A stretch of DNA of 64,000 nt from Halorhabdus sp. BNX81. GTDB lineage: Archaea > Halobacteriota > Halobacteria > Halobacteriales > Haloarculaceae. Location of the stretch: the NCBI RefSeq assembly GCF_029229925.1, contig NZ_CP107254.1, forward strand, positions 620,001 through 684,000, in the 5' to 3' direction. Within the stretch, counting starts at the first letter, position 1. Each line of letters opens with the position of its first letter. This document shows, one piece after another, positions 1 to 7,615 of the stretch. The notes beneath the pieces were generated by a model. It was not told the DNA's origin. It worked only from the letters and a program-made list of their open reading frames with translations, and ran no database searches. Position numbers and translations under genes: made by a program.

Positions 1-1
1 C

Positions 2-292
2 GCCGAGCCGATCGCCCTCACGCTCTCGGCTGCCGAGGAGACGCGAACGATCACGCCGGCACTCATCGCGGCCGTTGCCCGTCGCGAAGCAGACGAGGAC
101 ATCGACGTGTACATCGATCGACACGGTCTCGACGGCCTCGCTGTCGCGCTCGAGTACGCCTTCGAGTACGTCGAGGGCACGGTCAACTATCGCATTGCGG
201 CCCGGGAACTCGATCTCTCACCCCTCGAAGCCGAGATCATCTTACAGGCGCTCGAACCAGTCGCCACCGAGTACGCTGACGAACGTACATGA
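2..292 (+). CDS. Small protein truncated by the window edge, possible antitoxin partner of the PIN protein
   Basis: The reading frame is open from the first bases of the window, so the true start lies upstream and only the last 96 residues are seen. The C-terminal part (VNYRIAARELDLSPLEAEII) looks like a helix-turn-helix or winged-helix segment. Its stop overlaps the start of the downstream PIN-domain gene as ATGA, so the two are very likely translated together. By analogy with PIN toxin-antitoxin pairs it could be the antitoxin, but I recognise no named family and the N-terminus is missing. Confidence 0.5.
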   Translation, partial: AEPIALTLSAAEETRTITPALIAAVARREADEDIDVYIDRHGLDGLAVALEYAFEYVEGTVNYRIAARELDLSPLEAEIILQALEPVATEYADERT

Positions 293-816
293 CGACTGTC
301 TACGTCGCTGATACTGGTGTTTTCGTTCGCTGTGGCGGGCCTGAGAAAGACAAGTTCCAGCGGCTTCGCCGGGCTGTTCGACAGGCAGACATCTCCCTGC
401 GAATTCCACAACGCGTCTACGAGGAACTCGGTGGCGATACTGCTGCGGAGGAATATCCTTCGGGAGACGTGCCGTATTCGGCTGGGATCCGATCGGGCTG
501 GATCGTCGTCGCCGACGAACTCGACTACACCAATCCGTTGGTTTCGACGGTGATGGACGAGACACGCAGATTCATCGCCAGCGAGACCGACCGCGACGAG
601 GATCGTATCGAGAAGGCGGACACGGCTCTCGTTGGGCTTGCCGGACAACTTTTGGATGCCGGCGAGGCGGACCGCATCGTGCTGTTGACGACGGACAAAC
701 CGGCGGGACGAGCGGCTGTGCGCTTACTTCCTACCCACGGCTTCGAGGACTGTATCGAGTTCCGATACGTTAGCGAAGCGTTTCTGGAGACGATCACTGC
801 CGACGAATTTCGTTGA
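289..816 (+). CDS. PIN-domain ribonuclease-like protein
   Basis: A 175-residue protein with the PIN-fold pattern: an N-terminal strand ending in an acidic residue (VADTGVFV, Asp8), a Glu in VYEELGG, an Asp in the helix EKADTALVGLA and a further Asp in LLTTDKPAGRAA. PIN proteins are Mg-dependent ribonucleases, often toxins or rRNA-processing nucleases. It is longer than typical VapC toxins (about 130 residues). It starts inside the stop codon of the upstream small gene, so the pair may be a toxin-antitoxin module; this is inferred from organisation only. Confidence 0.65.
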   Translation: MTTVYVADTGVFVRCGGPEKDKFQRLRRAVRQADISLRIPQRVYEELGGDTAAEEYPSGDVPYSAGIRSGWIVVADELDYTNPLVSTVMDETRRFIASETDRDEDRIEKADTALVGLAGQLLDAGEADRIVLLTTDKPAGRAAVRLLPTHGFEDCIEFRYVSEAFLETITADEFR

Positions 817-884
817 GATTCCGCATTCCGAAGGCGGCATATCGGAGTTATTTTCCTGCGACGGTGAGAACCTACGGCGTCCGC

Positions 885-1901
885 ATGCAACTCGAGGCCT
901 TTCCGTCCGTGTCTTTGCACAACGTCGCCGAACTCGCCCCGGCCGACTGGACCAACGGCGGCGGCCACCTCCAGCGGGTCCCGCGTTCGGTGGCCGCGAA
1001 TCTCAACGTCATGGCCCGCGACCGCGTCCAGAGCCCGACGGGCAGTGAGATCCGATTCGTTCCGAAGAATGACGACGCGACCGTCGAGGTGACGCTCTCG
1101 GCCGCCGGCGAGACGACCGTCCAGCCGTTCTGGGGCCCGTTCCAGGGGGCCGAACCGTTCGAGATCGGCCCGGACCCCTCGACGCACACCTTCTCCGTCC
1201 CGGACCGCGTCCGGAACCTCGATCCGGCGGCTGCCGAAGACGCCGCGTATGACACCCGAATCTGTCGACTCCGCTTCGACGCGTGGTCCCGTGTCGCACT
1301 TCACGACGTCGCCGGTGACGCTCGTCCACCCCGAGACGCAGAACTCCCCGAAACCCGGTATCTCGCTTACGGCACCTCCATCACCGAGGGGGCGCTCTCG
1401 AATCCACACCTGGCGTACGTCGCCACCGCCGCTCGACAGCTGGGCGTCGATCCGATCAACCTCGGCATGGCCGGCTCGGCGTACTGCGAACCGGCCATCG
1501 CCGACCACATCGCCGGTCGCGAGGACTGGGACGTCGCCACGATCGCCGTCTCGGTCAACATGTCGAATCGGGGATTCACTGTCGAGCAGTTCCGTGAGAG
1601 CGCCGACCAGCTGCTCGATACCGTCGCCGACGCACACCCCGAGAAGCCGATCGCCGCCATTTCGCTGTTCCCGTATCACGCCGACGTCGTTGCGGGCGAC
1701 GACCCCGAACGGGCGGCGGCCTACCGGGAGACGCTTGAGACACTCGTCACCGAATCGGCCCACGACAACCTTTCGTTTATCGACGGCTCGAAGCTCCTCT
1801 CGGTGCCCGGGCTGATGGACGACATCCTTCACCCCGGCGACGCCGGGATGGTCGAGATCGGGCACAACCTCGCCGACGAACTCGCGCCGCTGGTGGAGTG
1901 A
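885..1901 (+). CDS. SGNH/GDSL-family hydrolase
   Basis: A 338-residue protein with an N-terminal beta-rich region and a C-terminal SGNH esterase domain. All four blocks are visible: the nucleophile in YGTSITEG, a Gly in NLGMAGSAY, an Asn in VSVNMSN, and the catalytic Asp/His pair in ILHPGDAG near the C-terminus. The ATG at 885 is chosen because the reading frame upstream of it is short, lacks conservation-like character and overlaps the PIN gene. The family removes acyl groups from sugars or lipids; the substrate here is unknown. There is no signal peptide, so a cytoplasmic role is likely. Confidence 0.8.
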   Translation: MQLEAFPSVSLHNVAELAPADWTNGGGHLQRVPRSVAANLNVMARDRVQSPTGSEIRFVPKNDDATVEVTLSAAGETTVQPFWGPFQGAEPFEIGPDPSTHTFSVPDRVRNLDPAAAEDAAYDTRICRLRFDAWSRVALHDVAGDARPPRDAELPETRYLAYGTSITEGALSNPHLAYVATAARQLGVDPINLGMAGSAYCEPAIADHIAGREDWDVATIAVSVNMSNRGFTVEQFRESADQLLDTVADAHPEKPIAAISLFPYHADVVAGDDPERAAAYRETLETLVTESAHDNLSFIDGSKLLSVPGLMDDILHPGDAGMVEIGHNLADELAPLVE

Positions 1902-1928
1902 GTCACAGGCCACGCCGCTGTCGAGCAA

Positions 1929-2261
1929 TCACATCCACAGCAACTGTGCGTGACGGGTCCCGTCGATGTCGAGAACGTTCGCCTCATCGACGAATCCCTC
2001 CTCGATAGCCACCCCGACGGCTGTCTCACCGACGAGATTCGCTGTGTCACACCGGGCCAGACTCGCGGCGACCGCCTCGGCGCTTGCGGGGTCGCCGCCG
2101 TAGAATTCCTCGGTCACCGCAAGTGAGAGTTCGCCGTCTTCGAAGGTCTCGCCCAGGACGGCCTTGTCGCATACCGAAACGAGCAGGCCCTCCTCGGTCT
2201 CGCGCTCGGTGAGCAGGAGTTTGGCATCCGCCGGCACGTCCGTTCCCTCGTCGTCGGTCAT
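1929..2261 (-). CDS. DUF424 family protein
   Basis: A 110-residue acidic protein matching the archaeal DUF424 pattern: a LLLTERETEEGLLVSVCDK strand region, then LGETFEDGELSLAVTEEFYGG, ending in a small hydrophobic strand (AQLLWM). DUF424 is conserved across archaea; its function is not established. The start lies 1 nt beyond the stop of the TPR gene upstream, so both belong to one transcript. Confidence 0.8.
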   Translation of the reverse strand: MTDDEGTDVPADAKLLLTERETEEGLLVSVCDKAVLGETFEDGELSLAVTEEFYGGDPASAEAVAASLARCDTANLVGETAVGVAIEEGFVDEANVLDIDGTRHAQLLWM

Positions 2262-2262
2262 C

Positions 2263-3018
2263 TTACTCGTAGAGTTCCGTCTGTGCGCCGTCGTCGATCA
2301 ACTCCTCTTCGGTCTCCTGGCGGAGTTCTTCGGCCTCCTCGACGAGCTCCTCGGCGCGTTCGTCCTCGCCGACTTCCTCGTGGGCGCGGGCTTTCTCCTC
2401 TAAGAGGGTCGCGTTGCGGAACCCGAGCCGGATGGCGTTGTCGAAGGCGTCGATGGCTTCCTCTGCGAGGCCGCGTTCGAGCAGGAAGAAGCCGCGGTTG
2501 TACCACGCCTGCGGGAATCGGGGGTCGATCTCGACGGCGCGCTCGGCGTGTTCGAGCGCCTGCTCGGAGCGGCCGGACTCCCAGAGCGCGTACGCGAGGT
2601 TGGTCTCGGCCGTCGCGGCGTGCTCGGAGTCGGGATCGATCTCGATCGCCTCCCGGTAGGCCCCCATCGCGGCGTCGTACTCCTCGAGTTCGGCGTGAGC
2701 GGCGCCCTTGTTCGTCCAGGCCTCCTGTGCGACCGACTCGTCCTCGGCGTAGCGGGCGGCGCGTTCGAGGGTCTCGGTCGCCTCCTCGAAACGCTGGATC
2801 CGGGTGTAGCTGATGCCGACGTCGAGCAATTCCTCGGCGTCGACTTCGTCCCCGCCGATCGATCGCTCGTCGAGGAGGTCGCTCACGACGCGGGAGTCGA
2901 CCGGGTCGACGCTGTCGGGGTCGACGTTGAGTTCCGGCGGTTCGAGGTCGAACCCCTCGTAAGGCTCTGAAAAGCCCTGGCCCTCCGAGAACTCGTGGTC
3001 GTCGGGTTCCTCAGTCAT
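2263..3018 (-). CDS. TPR-repeat protein
   Basis: A 251-residue acidic protein with at least four tetratricopeptide repeats between residues 65 and 215. Recurring features are AxxNLAYALWESGRSEQALEH, AWYNRGFFLLERGLAEEAI and EKARAHEEVGEDERAEELV, with the usual alternating small/large residues and Asp-Pro turns (EIDPDSE, EIDPRFP). TPRs mediate protein-protein contacts; the partner is not known. The N-terminal 60 residues are acidic and probably disordered. It is the first gene of a two-gene unit with the DUF424 protein. Confidence 0.8.
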   Translation of the reverse strand: MTEEPDDHEFSEGQGFSEPYEGFDLEPPELNVDPDSVDPVDSRVVSDLLDERSIGGDEVDAEELLDVGISYTRIQRFEEATETLERAARYAEDESVAQEAWTNKGAAHAELEEYDAAMGAYREAIEIDPDSEHAATAETNLAYALWESGRSEQALEHAERAVEIDPRFPQAWYNRGFFLLERGLAEEAIDAFDNAIRLGFRNATLLEEKARAHEEVGEDERAEELVEEAEELRQETEEELIDDGAQTELYE

Positions 3019-3430
3019 GTAGACCGTCTATGGCAGTCGAATGGTTAAGGGCTACGTCCGCGAGACGGGCGATCGAGCACGGAACGGGCGGCTGTACCGA
3101 CTACTTCAGTGTTTAACTCGGGGGGAACCCGACTTGGACGAATGATCGACAGAAACCTGATTACTAAACCGAGGGCTGACTACCATCGACCCCATTCTCG
3201 AGGAATATCTCGCGTCGGTAATACAGATAGCCGGCGATCACGATGATTCCAACGAGTATCTTGATGCCGAGTGGCGGCTTCGCTGCACCACTCCGTGTAA
3301 CTGTCGTATCGTTTCAATACAACTCTCACCGATCACGACAGGCTATGCTGCGTCAAACACGCGAGTCAGTGGCTGACGGCAAAGCGGGCGAAAACAGGCC
3401 GGATGGTGGGGCGATTCAGGTTCTGTTCCG
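3019..3430. other. Intergenic region with no intact gene
   Basis: A 412-nt stretch between the start of the TPR gene and the end of the FG-GAP-like lipoprotein gene. It is more AT-rich than its surroundings. The promoter of the TPR gene should lie near 3030-3060, but I see no clear TATA box. The only coding-like trace is a minus-strand membrane-helix fragment at 3164-3313, listed separately. Confidence 0.5.
3164..3313 (-). pseudogene. Possible 3' remnant of a membrane protein gene
   Basis: Minus-strand frame of 50 codons ending in TAG. It translates to a short polar lead, a hydrophobic helix (GIKILVGIIVIAGYLYY), then a positively charged stop-transfer run (RREIF) and a polar tail. An in-frame stop lies immediately upstream and there is no suitable start codon before the helix, so it cannot be an intact gene. 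It resembles the C-terminus of a degraded single-pass membrane protein. The call rests only on composition and hydropathy. Confidence 0.25.
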
Positions 3431-4813
3431 TCACGTGAAGACGTAGGCCGATCCAACGAATTCATAGCCCGTCCGACTGAGGAAAACCGTCTTGCCATCA
3501 TCCGAGAGAGTTACCCAGTGATCGAACATGTGTGTCTCGTCCTCGCCGCCTCCACTGGGACCGAGAGTGCCCTCACGGAACCATTTCCCGTTCGATCTGG
3601 TGTACATATACGCGGGTACCGTCTCGGTCTTCGTTTTTGGAGTCGTGGTACCGACGACGGCGGTTGAGCCGTCGGCCGCGATCGAAACGGATCCCCCGAG
3701 TGTCCTGTATTCGTCTGTTTCGTCGACAGTGAGTTTCGTCTGCCAGGACCATGGGCCGCTCTCGCGTTCGAAGACCAACACTGAACCGGTCGCCTCGTGT
3801 CCGGATTCATCGTCAGCGTCGAATACCTTCTCTCTCGGTACGCCAACCAGGGCGGTCGAACCGTCGTCCGTCAGTGCGACCGAATAGCCCATCATCAGTC
3901 GAGAGCCTCTGTCGGGGACGAACATCGCCTGCTGTGACCACTCCCCCCCGGACCGTTCGAAAACCGCTGCTTTCCCCCGATACGTTGGAACCGATTTTCC
4001 CTCGCGGGGAGCCGCGATTACGTTGGACCCGCCTGCCAGCGGACTTGTTCCGACGCTCTCACTGGCAGAACTGTCTTCGGCGTGGGGTGAACGGACGTAC
4101 GGCGGACCCTGTGGCGAAGAAGTGGACATGTATGCCCCGACGAGTGCCGTTTCACCGTCGTTTGAAAGCGCGACCGAATATCCGTGATGCCGCCAGAGTA
4201 TCTCTTCCATCCGGTGAAGCGTCCCCTTCCGGGACCATTCGCCATCGGAACGATCGTAAACGATAGCTGATTTCGGCGTACAGAGAAGCGCAGTCGTACC
4301 GTCTCCCGACAGCCCCACCGCTGAGCCGAATTGCGGTCCCTCTTGGCTTCTCTCCGGCGTTATTGTCCTCGTCCGGGACCACGAGCCGTCGGTGCGCTCG
4401 AAGACGAAGACCGCACCCGGGTTCGCACTGTTTGGGGCGTCGTAGCCGTACGCCCCTACGAGAATCGTTGTACTGTTGTGGTCGATAGCGACTTCGAAAA
4501 GCCCTCTTTGTATGTCACGATTGAGGATCGGAAGGGTTGTCCGAGACCATGATTCTTTGACGCGTTCAAAGACGTAGGCTGCATGGACGGTTTCACTTGC
4601 CGGTGGCTCTTCGAAGCGGGTGCCGATGACGACGGTCGATCCGTCTCCCGACGACGCCATTGACTGAAAGAAACTCGCGCTGTCACTATCCGCGGGCTGA
4701 AATGTATCGGACTGGGCCGAAGCGCCCGGGGCGACGACGCTCTCGCATCCGGCTAGCGCTGCTACGCTTGCCGTCCCGATGAGTCTCAGGGCGTTTCGGC
4801 GATTGTAATTCAC
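3431..4813 (-). CDS. Tat-exported lipoprotein with FG-GAP-like beta repeats
   Basis: A 460-residue protein. The N-terminus has a twin-arginine pair (YNRRNALRLIG), a hydrophobic stretch and a lipobox (LAGC, Cys near 23), so it should be folded in the cytoplasm, exported by Tat and lipid-anchored. The body contains about seven repeats of the type SGDGSTVVIG...VFERxxxSWSR, i.e. FG-GAP/beta-propeller-like blades with recurring Asp-Gly turns (SGDGTTAL, SNDGETAL, TDDGSTAL, AADGSTAV, SDDGKTVF). No catalytic residues are recognised; a binding or adhesion role is plausible. The start appears to be GTG. Confidence 0.75.
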   Translation of the reverse strand: MNYNRRNALRLIGTASVAALAGCESVVAPGASAQSDTFQPADSDSASFFQSMASSGDGSTVVIGTRFEEPPASETVHAAYVFERVKESWSRTTLPILNRDIQRGLFEVAIDHNSTTILVGAYGYDAPNSANPGAVFVFERTDGSWSRTRTITPERSQEGPQFGSAVGLSGDGTTALLCTPKSAIVYDRSDGEWSRKGTLHRMEEILWRHHGYSVALSNDGETALVGAYMSTSSPQGPPYVRSPHAEDSSASESVGTSPLAGGSNVIAAPREGKSVPTYRGKAAVFERSGGEWSQQAMFVPDRGSRLMMGYSVALTDDGSTALVGVPREKVFDADDESGHEATGSVLVFERESGPWSWQTKLTVDETDEYRTLGGSVSIAADGSTAVVGTTTPKTKTETVPAYMYTRSNGKWFREGTLGPSGGGEDETHMFDHWVTLSDDGKTVFLSRTGYEFVGSAYVFT

Positions 4814-4831
4814 ATTTGGAAATGATATTGG

Positions 4832-4843
4832 TAGATAAAAGAT
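4832..4843 (-). promoter_or_regulatory. TATA-like box for the lipoprotein gene
   Basis: On the minus strand this reads ATCTTTTATCTA, an archaeal TATA-type element about 20-30 nt before the GTG start at 4813. The spacing implies a leaderless or nearly leaderless transcript. Confidence 0.45.
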
Positions 4844-4860
4844 CTTGGGGCGACGGAATG

Positions 4861-5052
4861 GGCGGTGTTTAGATAAGCACCGTACAAACAGCCAAATCCT
4901 GGCGGAATGAAAGGGCGAGTCAGTTTTGGGAATCGCGGCGAAGTAAGCACTGCAGGCCGCAAGGTGGCCGAAGCGCGCAGCGAGTCGCGGGACCGAAACT
5001 GGGAGGGCTCAGAGTGGGTTCCATCATTTCGGATCCTTATCTGAACACCGCC
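4861..5052. mobile_element. 192-bp non-autonomous inverted-repeat element (copy 1)
   Basis: The ends are inverted repeats: GGCGGTGTTTAGATAAG at 4861-4877 and, on the opposite strand, GGCGGTGTTCAGATAAG at 5036-5052, differing at one position. The interior has no transposase. It shares its ends and several internal blocks (AAATCCTGG, AATGAAAGGGCGAG, CACTGCAGGCCGCAA, GCGGGACC) with the larger element at 29068-29601, so both belong to one family. No target duplication is evident at this copy (flanks ACGGAATG and AGCGTTTG). It ends 47 nt before the nucleotidyltransferase gene and could influence its transcription. Confidence 0.75.
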
Positions 5053-5099
5053 AGCGTTTGCGCCCGAATTATTTTGTACGCCGGGACGTACTGTGAACT

Positions 5100-5540
5100 A
5101 TGACGAACGACCGTGCGGACCCCTCAGTCGAGGGTTCCGTGGATATCGAGGGAATCCGACGGTATCTCGCGGAGACGGACGTGGCCTTCGCAGTGCTGTT
5201 TGGGTCGTTTGCCACCGGCTCTTCTCGTGATTCTTCGGACGTCGACGTTGCCGTTCAATTTCCAGCGGCGATGACACCGAAAGAGCGGTTCCATCGGCGA
5301 AACCGCATCGACGCCGAACTGCAGGCGTATGCTGACCGGTTCGTCGACGTGAGCGACATCGAGAACCTCCCGCTGCCTGTCGTCCGTCGCGCACTTCAGG
5401 ACGGCATTCGACTTGTCGGTGATCAGGAAGACATCGACGCGTATCGCGGGCGGATCGAAGCCGAATACGAGACCTCAGCTGCCAAGCGGAAACGTGAACG
5501 TCAGGAGTTCATCGACCGGCTTGCCAAAGGAGAGCTATAA
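5100..5540 (+). CDS. Minimal nucleotidyltransferase, MntA-like antitoxin
   Basis: A 146-residue protein with the polymerase-beta-type nucleotidyltransferase signature: GSFATGSSRDSSDVDVAV, i.e. Gly35-Ser36 and Asp47/Asp49, with a further Asp in FVDVSD around 83-86. MNT proteins of this size normally pair with a HEPN (HepT/DUF86) RNase toxin and silence it by adding AMP to a tyrosine. The metal-binding residues are intact. No full HEPN gene follows; only a 20-codon frame resembling a HEPN N-terminus abuts the stop. The gene is therefore an orphan antitoxin or has an unlinked partner. Confidence 0.8.
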   Translation: MTNDRADPSVEGSVDIEGIRRYLAETDVAFAVLFGSFATGSSRDSSDVDVAVQFPAAMTPKERFHRRNRIDAELQAYADRFVDVSDIENLPLPVVRRALQDGIRLVGDQEDIDAYRGRIEAEYETSAAKRKRERQEFIDRLAKGEL

Positions 5541-5603
5541 ATGGTTGATGAGGAGATTGTCGTGACCAAGTTGAACTCGACGGCAACTGACTGTCTCCTA
5601 TGA
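5541..5603 (+). pseudogene. Probable N-terminal stub of a HEPN-family toxin gene
   Basis: An ATG begins directly after the TAA of the MNT gene and reads MVDEEIVVTKLNSTATDCLL before TGA. The opening MVDEEIVVTKLN resembles the N-termini of DUF86/HEPN toxins, which normally follow MNT genes at exactly this spacing. The frame is cut after 20 codons and overlaps the thpR start as ATGA. The simplest reading is that nearly all of the toxin gene has been deleted. A short coupling peptide with no ancestry to HepT cannot be excluded. Confidence 0.4.
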
Positions 5604-6157
5604 GCAAGCGACTGTTCGTCAGCATCGACCTCGACGGCCTCGCCGAGGCGATCGCGGCCGTCCAGGATCGCTTCGAGGGTGCTTCGGGGCTGAACTTCGT
5701 CGATCCTGCACAGGCCCACGTCACGCTGAAGTTCCTGGGCGATACCGACCCGGACCGCCTCCCCGAACTCACCGATGAACTCACCGCGGCAGTCGAAGAG
5801 AGCGGCGTCGCCCCCTTCGAGGCCCGATTTGGCGGGCTCGGCGCGTTCCCCAGCGAGGAGTACATCACCGTCGTCTGGGTCGGCGTCCGCGAGGGCGGCC
5901 CGGCGATGACAGCCCTCAACGAAGCCATCGAGGATCGAACCGTCGCGATGGGCTTTGACCCGGAAGACCACGAGCTCACGCCCCACGTCACCATCGCCCG
6001 GATGGACCACGCTGGCGGGAAGGAGCAGGTCCAGACCGTCCTTCGCGAGGCCGATCCGACCGTCGGACCCCTCGATGTTTCCGAGGTCTGCCTGACCGAG
6101 AGCGTCCTCACCGACGATGGCCCCGACTATTCGACGCTCGAATCGTTCGAACTGTGA
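5600..6157 (+). CDS. thpR: RNA 2',3'-cyclic phosphodiesterase (2H family)
   Basis: A 185-residue 2H phosphoesterase of the LigT/ThpR family with both HxT motifs: HVTLKFLG (His40, Thr42) and HVTIARM (His129, Thr131), at the usual spacing. The family opens 2',3'-cyclic phosphates on RNA ends and can ligate tRNA halves in vitro. The protein is cytoplasmic and of standard length. The ATG at 5600 overlaps the preceding 20-codon frame by 4 nt. Confidence 0.9.
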   Translation: MSKRLFVSIDLDGLAEAIAAVQDRFEGASGLNFVDPAQAHVTLKFLGDTDPDRLPELTDELTAAVEESGVAPFEARFGGLGAFPSEEYITVVWVGVREGGPAMTALNEAIEDRTVAMGFDPEDHELTPHVTIARMDHAGGKEQVQTVLREADPTVGPLDVSEVCLTESVLTDDGPDYSTLESFEL

Positions 6158-6269
6158 CGCCTGTGGTGTGTAATATAAGAAATATGGTGTATTCTGGAAC
6201 AGGGAACTGCCAATAAATATCGGCTCTCATTGGATTAGATGGCTATTTAGTCCGGACAAACGACTTAGG

Positions 6270-6287
6270 CCAACCAAAATTGGTTGG
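6270..6287. promoter_or_regulatory. Interrupted palindrome, candidate operator of the ZIP transporter
   Basis: CCAACCAA-AA-TTGGTTGG is a perfect 8-bp inverted repeat with a 2-bp centre, directly followed by an AT-rich stretch (TATATTGATAATTCTTAAG) that can hold the core promoter. It lies 45 nt before the ZIP start. Position and symmetry fit a metal-responsive repressor such as a DtxR/SirR-type regulator; which protein binds is not shown by the sequence. Confidence 0.5.
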
Positions 6288-6331
6288 TATATTGATAATT
6301 CTTAAGTGCGTCCCGGCCCAACCATCGTCCA

Positions 6332-7135
6332 ATGAGTTTGCTGGCGAATCTGACGCTGGTGTTCGTCGCGGGATTGATCACCGCGCTGGCGACCGGGCTG
6401 GGCGCGCTGCCGTTTTTCCTGGTCGAGGACATCAGCGACCAGTGGTATGTGGCGCTGTGGGGCCTCGCCTCGGGGATCATGGTGGCCGCGTCGCTCTTTG
6501 GCCTGATCTTCGAGGGGCTCGCCGAGGGGACGGCGATCGAGATCGCGATCGGGATGGCCGCGGGCGTCGTGTTGGTTGTCCTCGCCCATCGCGTCCTCGA
6601 CGGTGCGGAGATCGACCCCCAGGAGTACGCGGAGGCCGATTACAAGAAGCTCGTGCTCATCCTCGGCATTCTGACCGTCCATAGCTTCCCCGAGGGCGTG
6701 GCCGTCGGCGTCTCCTTCGCCGAACTGGGTCTGGAGGGCGCAGAAGGGCCGATGATCCTCGGCGTGACGGTTCCGATCCTGGCGGTCTTCATGACGATCG
6801 CCATCTCGATTCACAACGTCCCGGAGGGGACGGCGATCGCCATCCCGCTACGGTCGATGGACGTCGGCGAGTGGCGGATGGTCTGGTGGGCAGTGTTTTC
6901 GAGTCTCCCCCAGCCGATCGGTGCCGTCCTTGCGTTCGCGTTCGTCCGGGTCGCCAGGGACTTTCTCCCCTACGGCTTTGGGTTCGCTGCGGGGGCGATG
7001 ATCTACCTCGTCCTGACGGAGTTCATCCCCGAGGCGTTGGAGACGGGTTCGGATTTGTGGTATCAGGGCCGGGTCGAACTGACTGCCGGCGTCGTCGTCG
7101 GGGTGGCGATCATGGTTCCGCTCGCGCTGGTCTGA
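6332..7135 (+). CDS. ZIP-family divalent metal transporter
   Basis: A 267-residue membrane protein with about eight helices. The metal path residues are in helix IV ([10 protein letters not shown], His117 and Glu121) and helix V ([10 protein letters not shown], His161 and Glu165), the hallmark of ZIP proteins that import Zn, Fe or Mn. A more polar loop (residues about 90-107) separates the third and fourth helices. Selectivity cannot be read from the sequence. A palindromic candidate operator lies just upstream, consistent with control by metal. Confidence 0.85.
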   Translation: MSLLANLTLVFVAGLITALATGLGALPFFLVEDISDQWYVALWGLASGIMVAASLFGLIFEGLAEGTAIEIAIGMAAGVVLVVLAHRVLDGAEIDPQEYAEADYKKLVLILGILTVHSFPEGVAVGVSFAELGLEGAEGPMILGVTVPILAVFMTIAISIHNVPEGTAIAIPLRSMDVGEWRMVWWAVFSSLPQPIGAVLAFAFVRVARDFLPYGFGFAAGAMIYLVLTEFIPEALETGSDLWYQGRVELTAGVVVGVAIMVPLALV

Positions 7136-7152
7136 GACCCGAAAGAACACAA

Positions 7153-7160
7153 CTATAAAC
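7153..7160 (+). promoter_or_regulatory. TATA box of the eL39-eL31-aIF6 operon
   Basis: CTATAAAC about 25-32 nt before the ATG at 7185, the spacing expected for a nearly leaderless haloarchaeal transcript. Confidence 0.55.
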
Positions 7161-7184
7161 GACGACAGCGAACGATGGCCTACA

Positions 7185-7337
7185 ATGGGTAAGAAATCAA
7201 AGGGCAAAAAGAAGCGGCTGGCGAAACTCGAACGCCAGAACAGTCGCGTCCCTGCGTGGGTCGTGATGAAAACCGATCAGGACGTACAGCGGAACCCGAA
7301 ACGACGCCACTGGCGACGGAACGATACTGACGAATGA
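7185..7337 (+). CDS. rpl39e: Large-subunit ribosomal protein eL39
   Basis: A 50-residue, strongly basic protein beginning [19 protein letters not shown] and continuing with VPAWVVMKT and [10 protein letters not shown], the diagnostic eL39 sequence. It sits in the exit tunnel of the archaeal/eukaryotic large subunit. Its stop overlaps the start of eL31 (ATGA). The basic composition stands out against the acidic neighbours, as is normal for this protein. Confidence 0.96.
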   Translation: MGKKSKGKKKRLAKLERQNSRVPAWVVMKTDQDVQRNPKRRHWRRNDTDE

Positions 7338-7612
7338 GCGCCGAAGAATTCGAGGAGCGGGTCGTCACCGTCCCGCTTCGTGACGTCCAGGCAGTACCGA
7401 ACGGCGAACGAGCCGGCACGGCGATGTCGCTCATCCGCGAGCACCTCGCACAGCACTTTTCGGTCGCGGAGGATGACGTCCGTCTCGACCCGTCGATCAA
7501 CGAGGAGATCTGGTCGGACGGCCGTTCGAACCCCCCGAGTTCGATCCGCGTTCGTGCTGCGCGCTTCGAGGAAGCGGGCGAAAGCGTCGTCGAAGCCGAA
7601 CCCGCAGAGTAA
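7334..7612 (+). CDS. rpl31e: Large-subunit ribosomal protein eL31
   Basis: A 92-residue protein with the eL31 pattern: [21 protein letters not shown] near the N-terminus, [20 protein letters not shown] in the middle and the strand [11 protein letters not shown]. It is located near the tunnel exit. It overlaps eL39 upstream by 4 nt and is followed after 3 nt by the aIF6 start, the conserved archaeal gene order. Confidence 0.96.
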   Translation: MSAEEFEERVVTVPLRDVQAVPNGERAGTAMSLIREHLAQHFSVAEDDVRLDPSINEEIWSDGRSNPPSSIRVRAARFEEAGESVVEAEPAE

Positions 7613-7615
7613 CCA

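Noticed and set aside
525-1928. 467-codon open frame on the minus strand opposite the SGNH hydrolase gene
   Set aside because: It lies antisense to a well-recognised enzyme; long antisense frames are common in this GC-rich coding bias and the product matches no family.
3243-3446. 67-codon plus-strand frame in the 3.0-3.4 kb gap
   Set aside because: Its composition is not protein-like, it runs into the end of the lipoprotein gene on the other strand, and it has no promoter.
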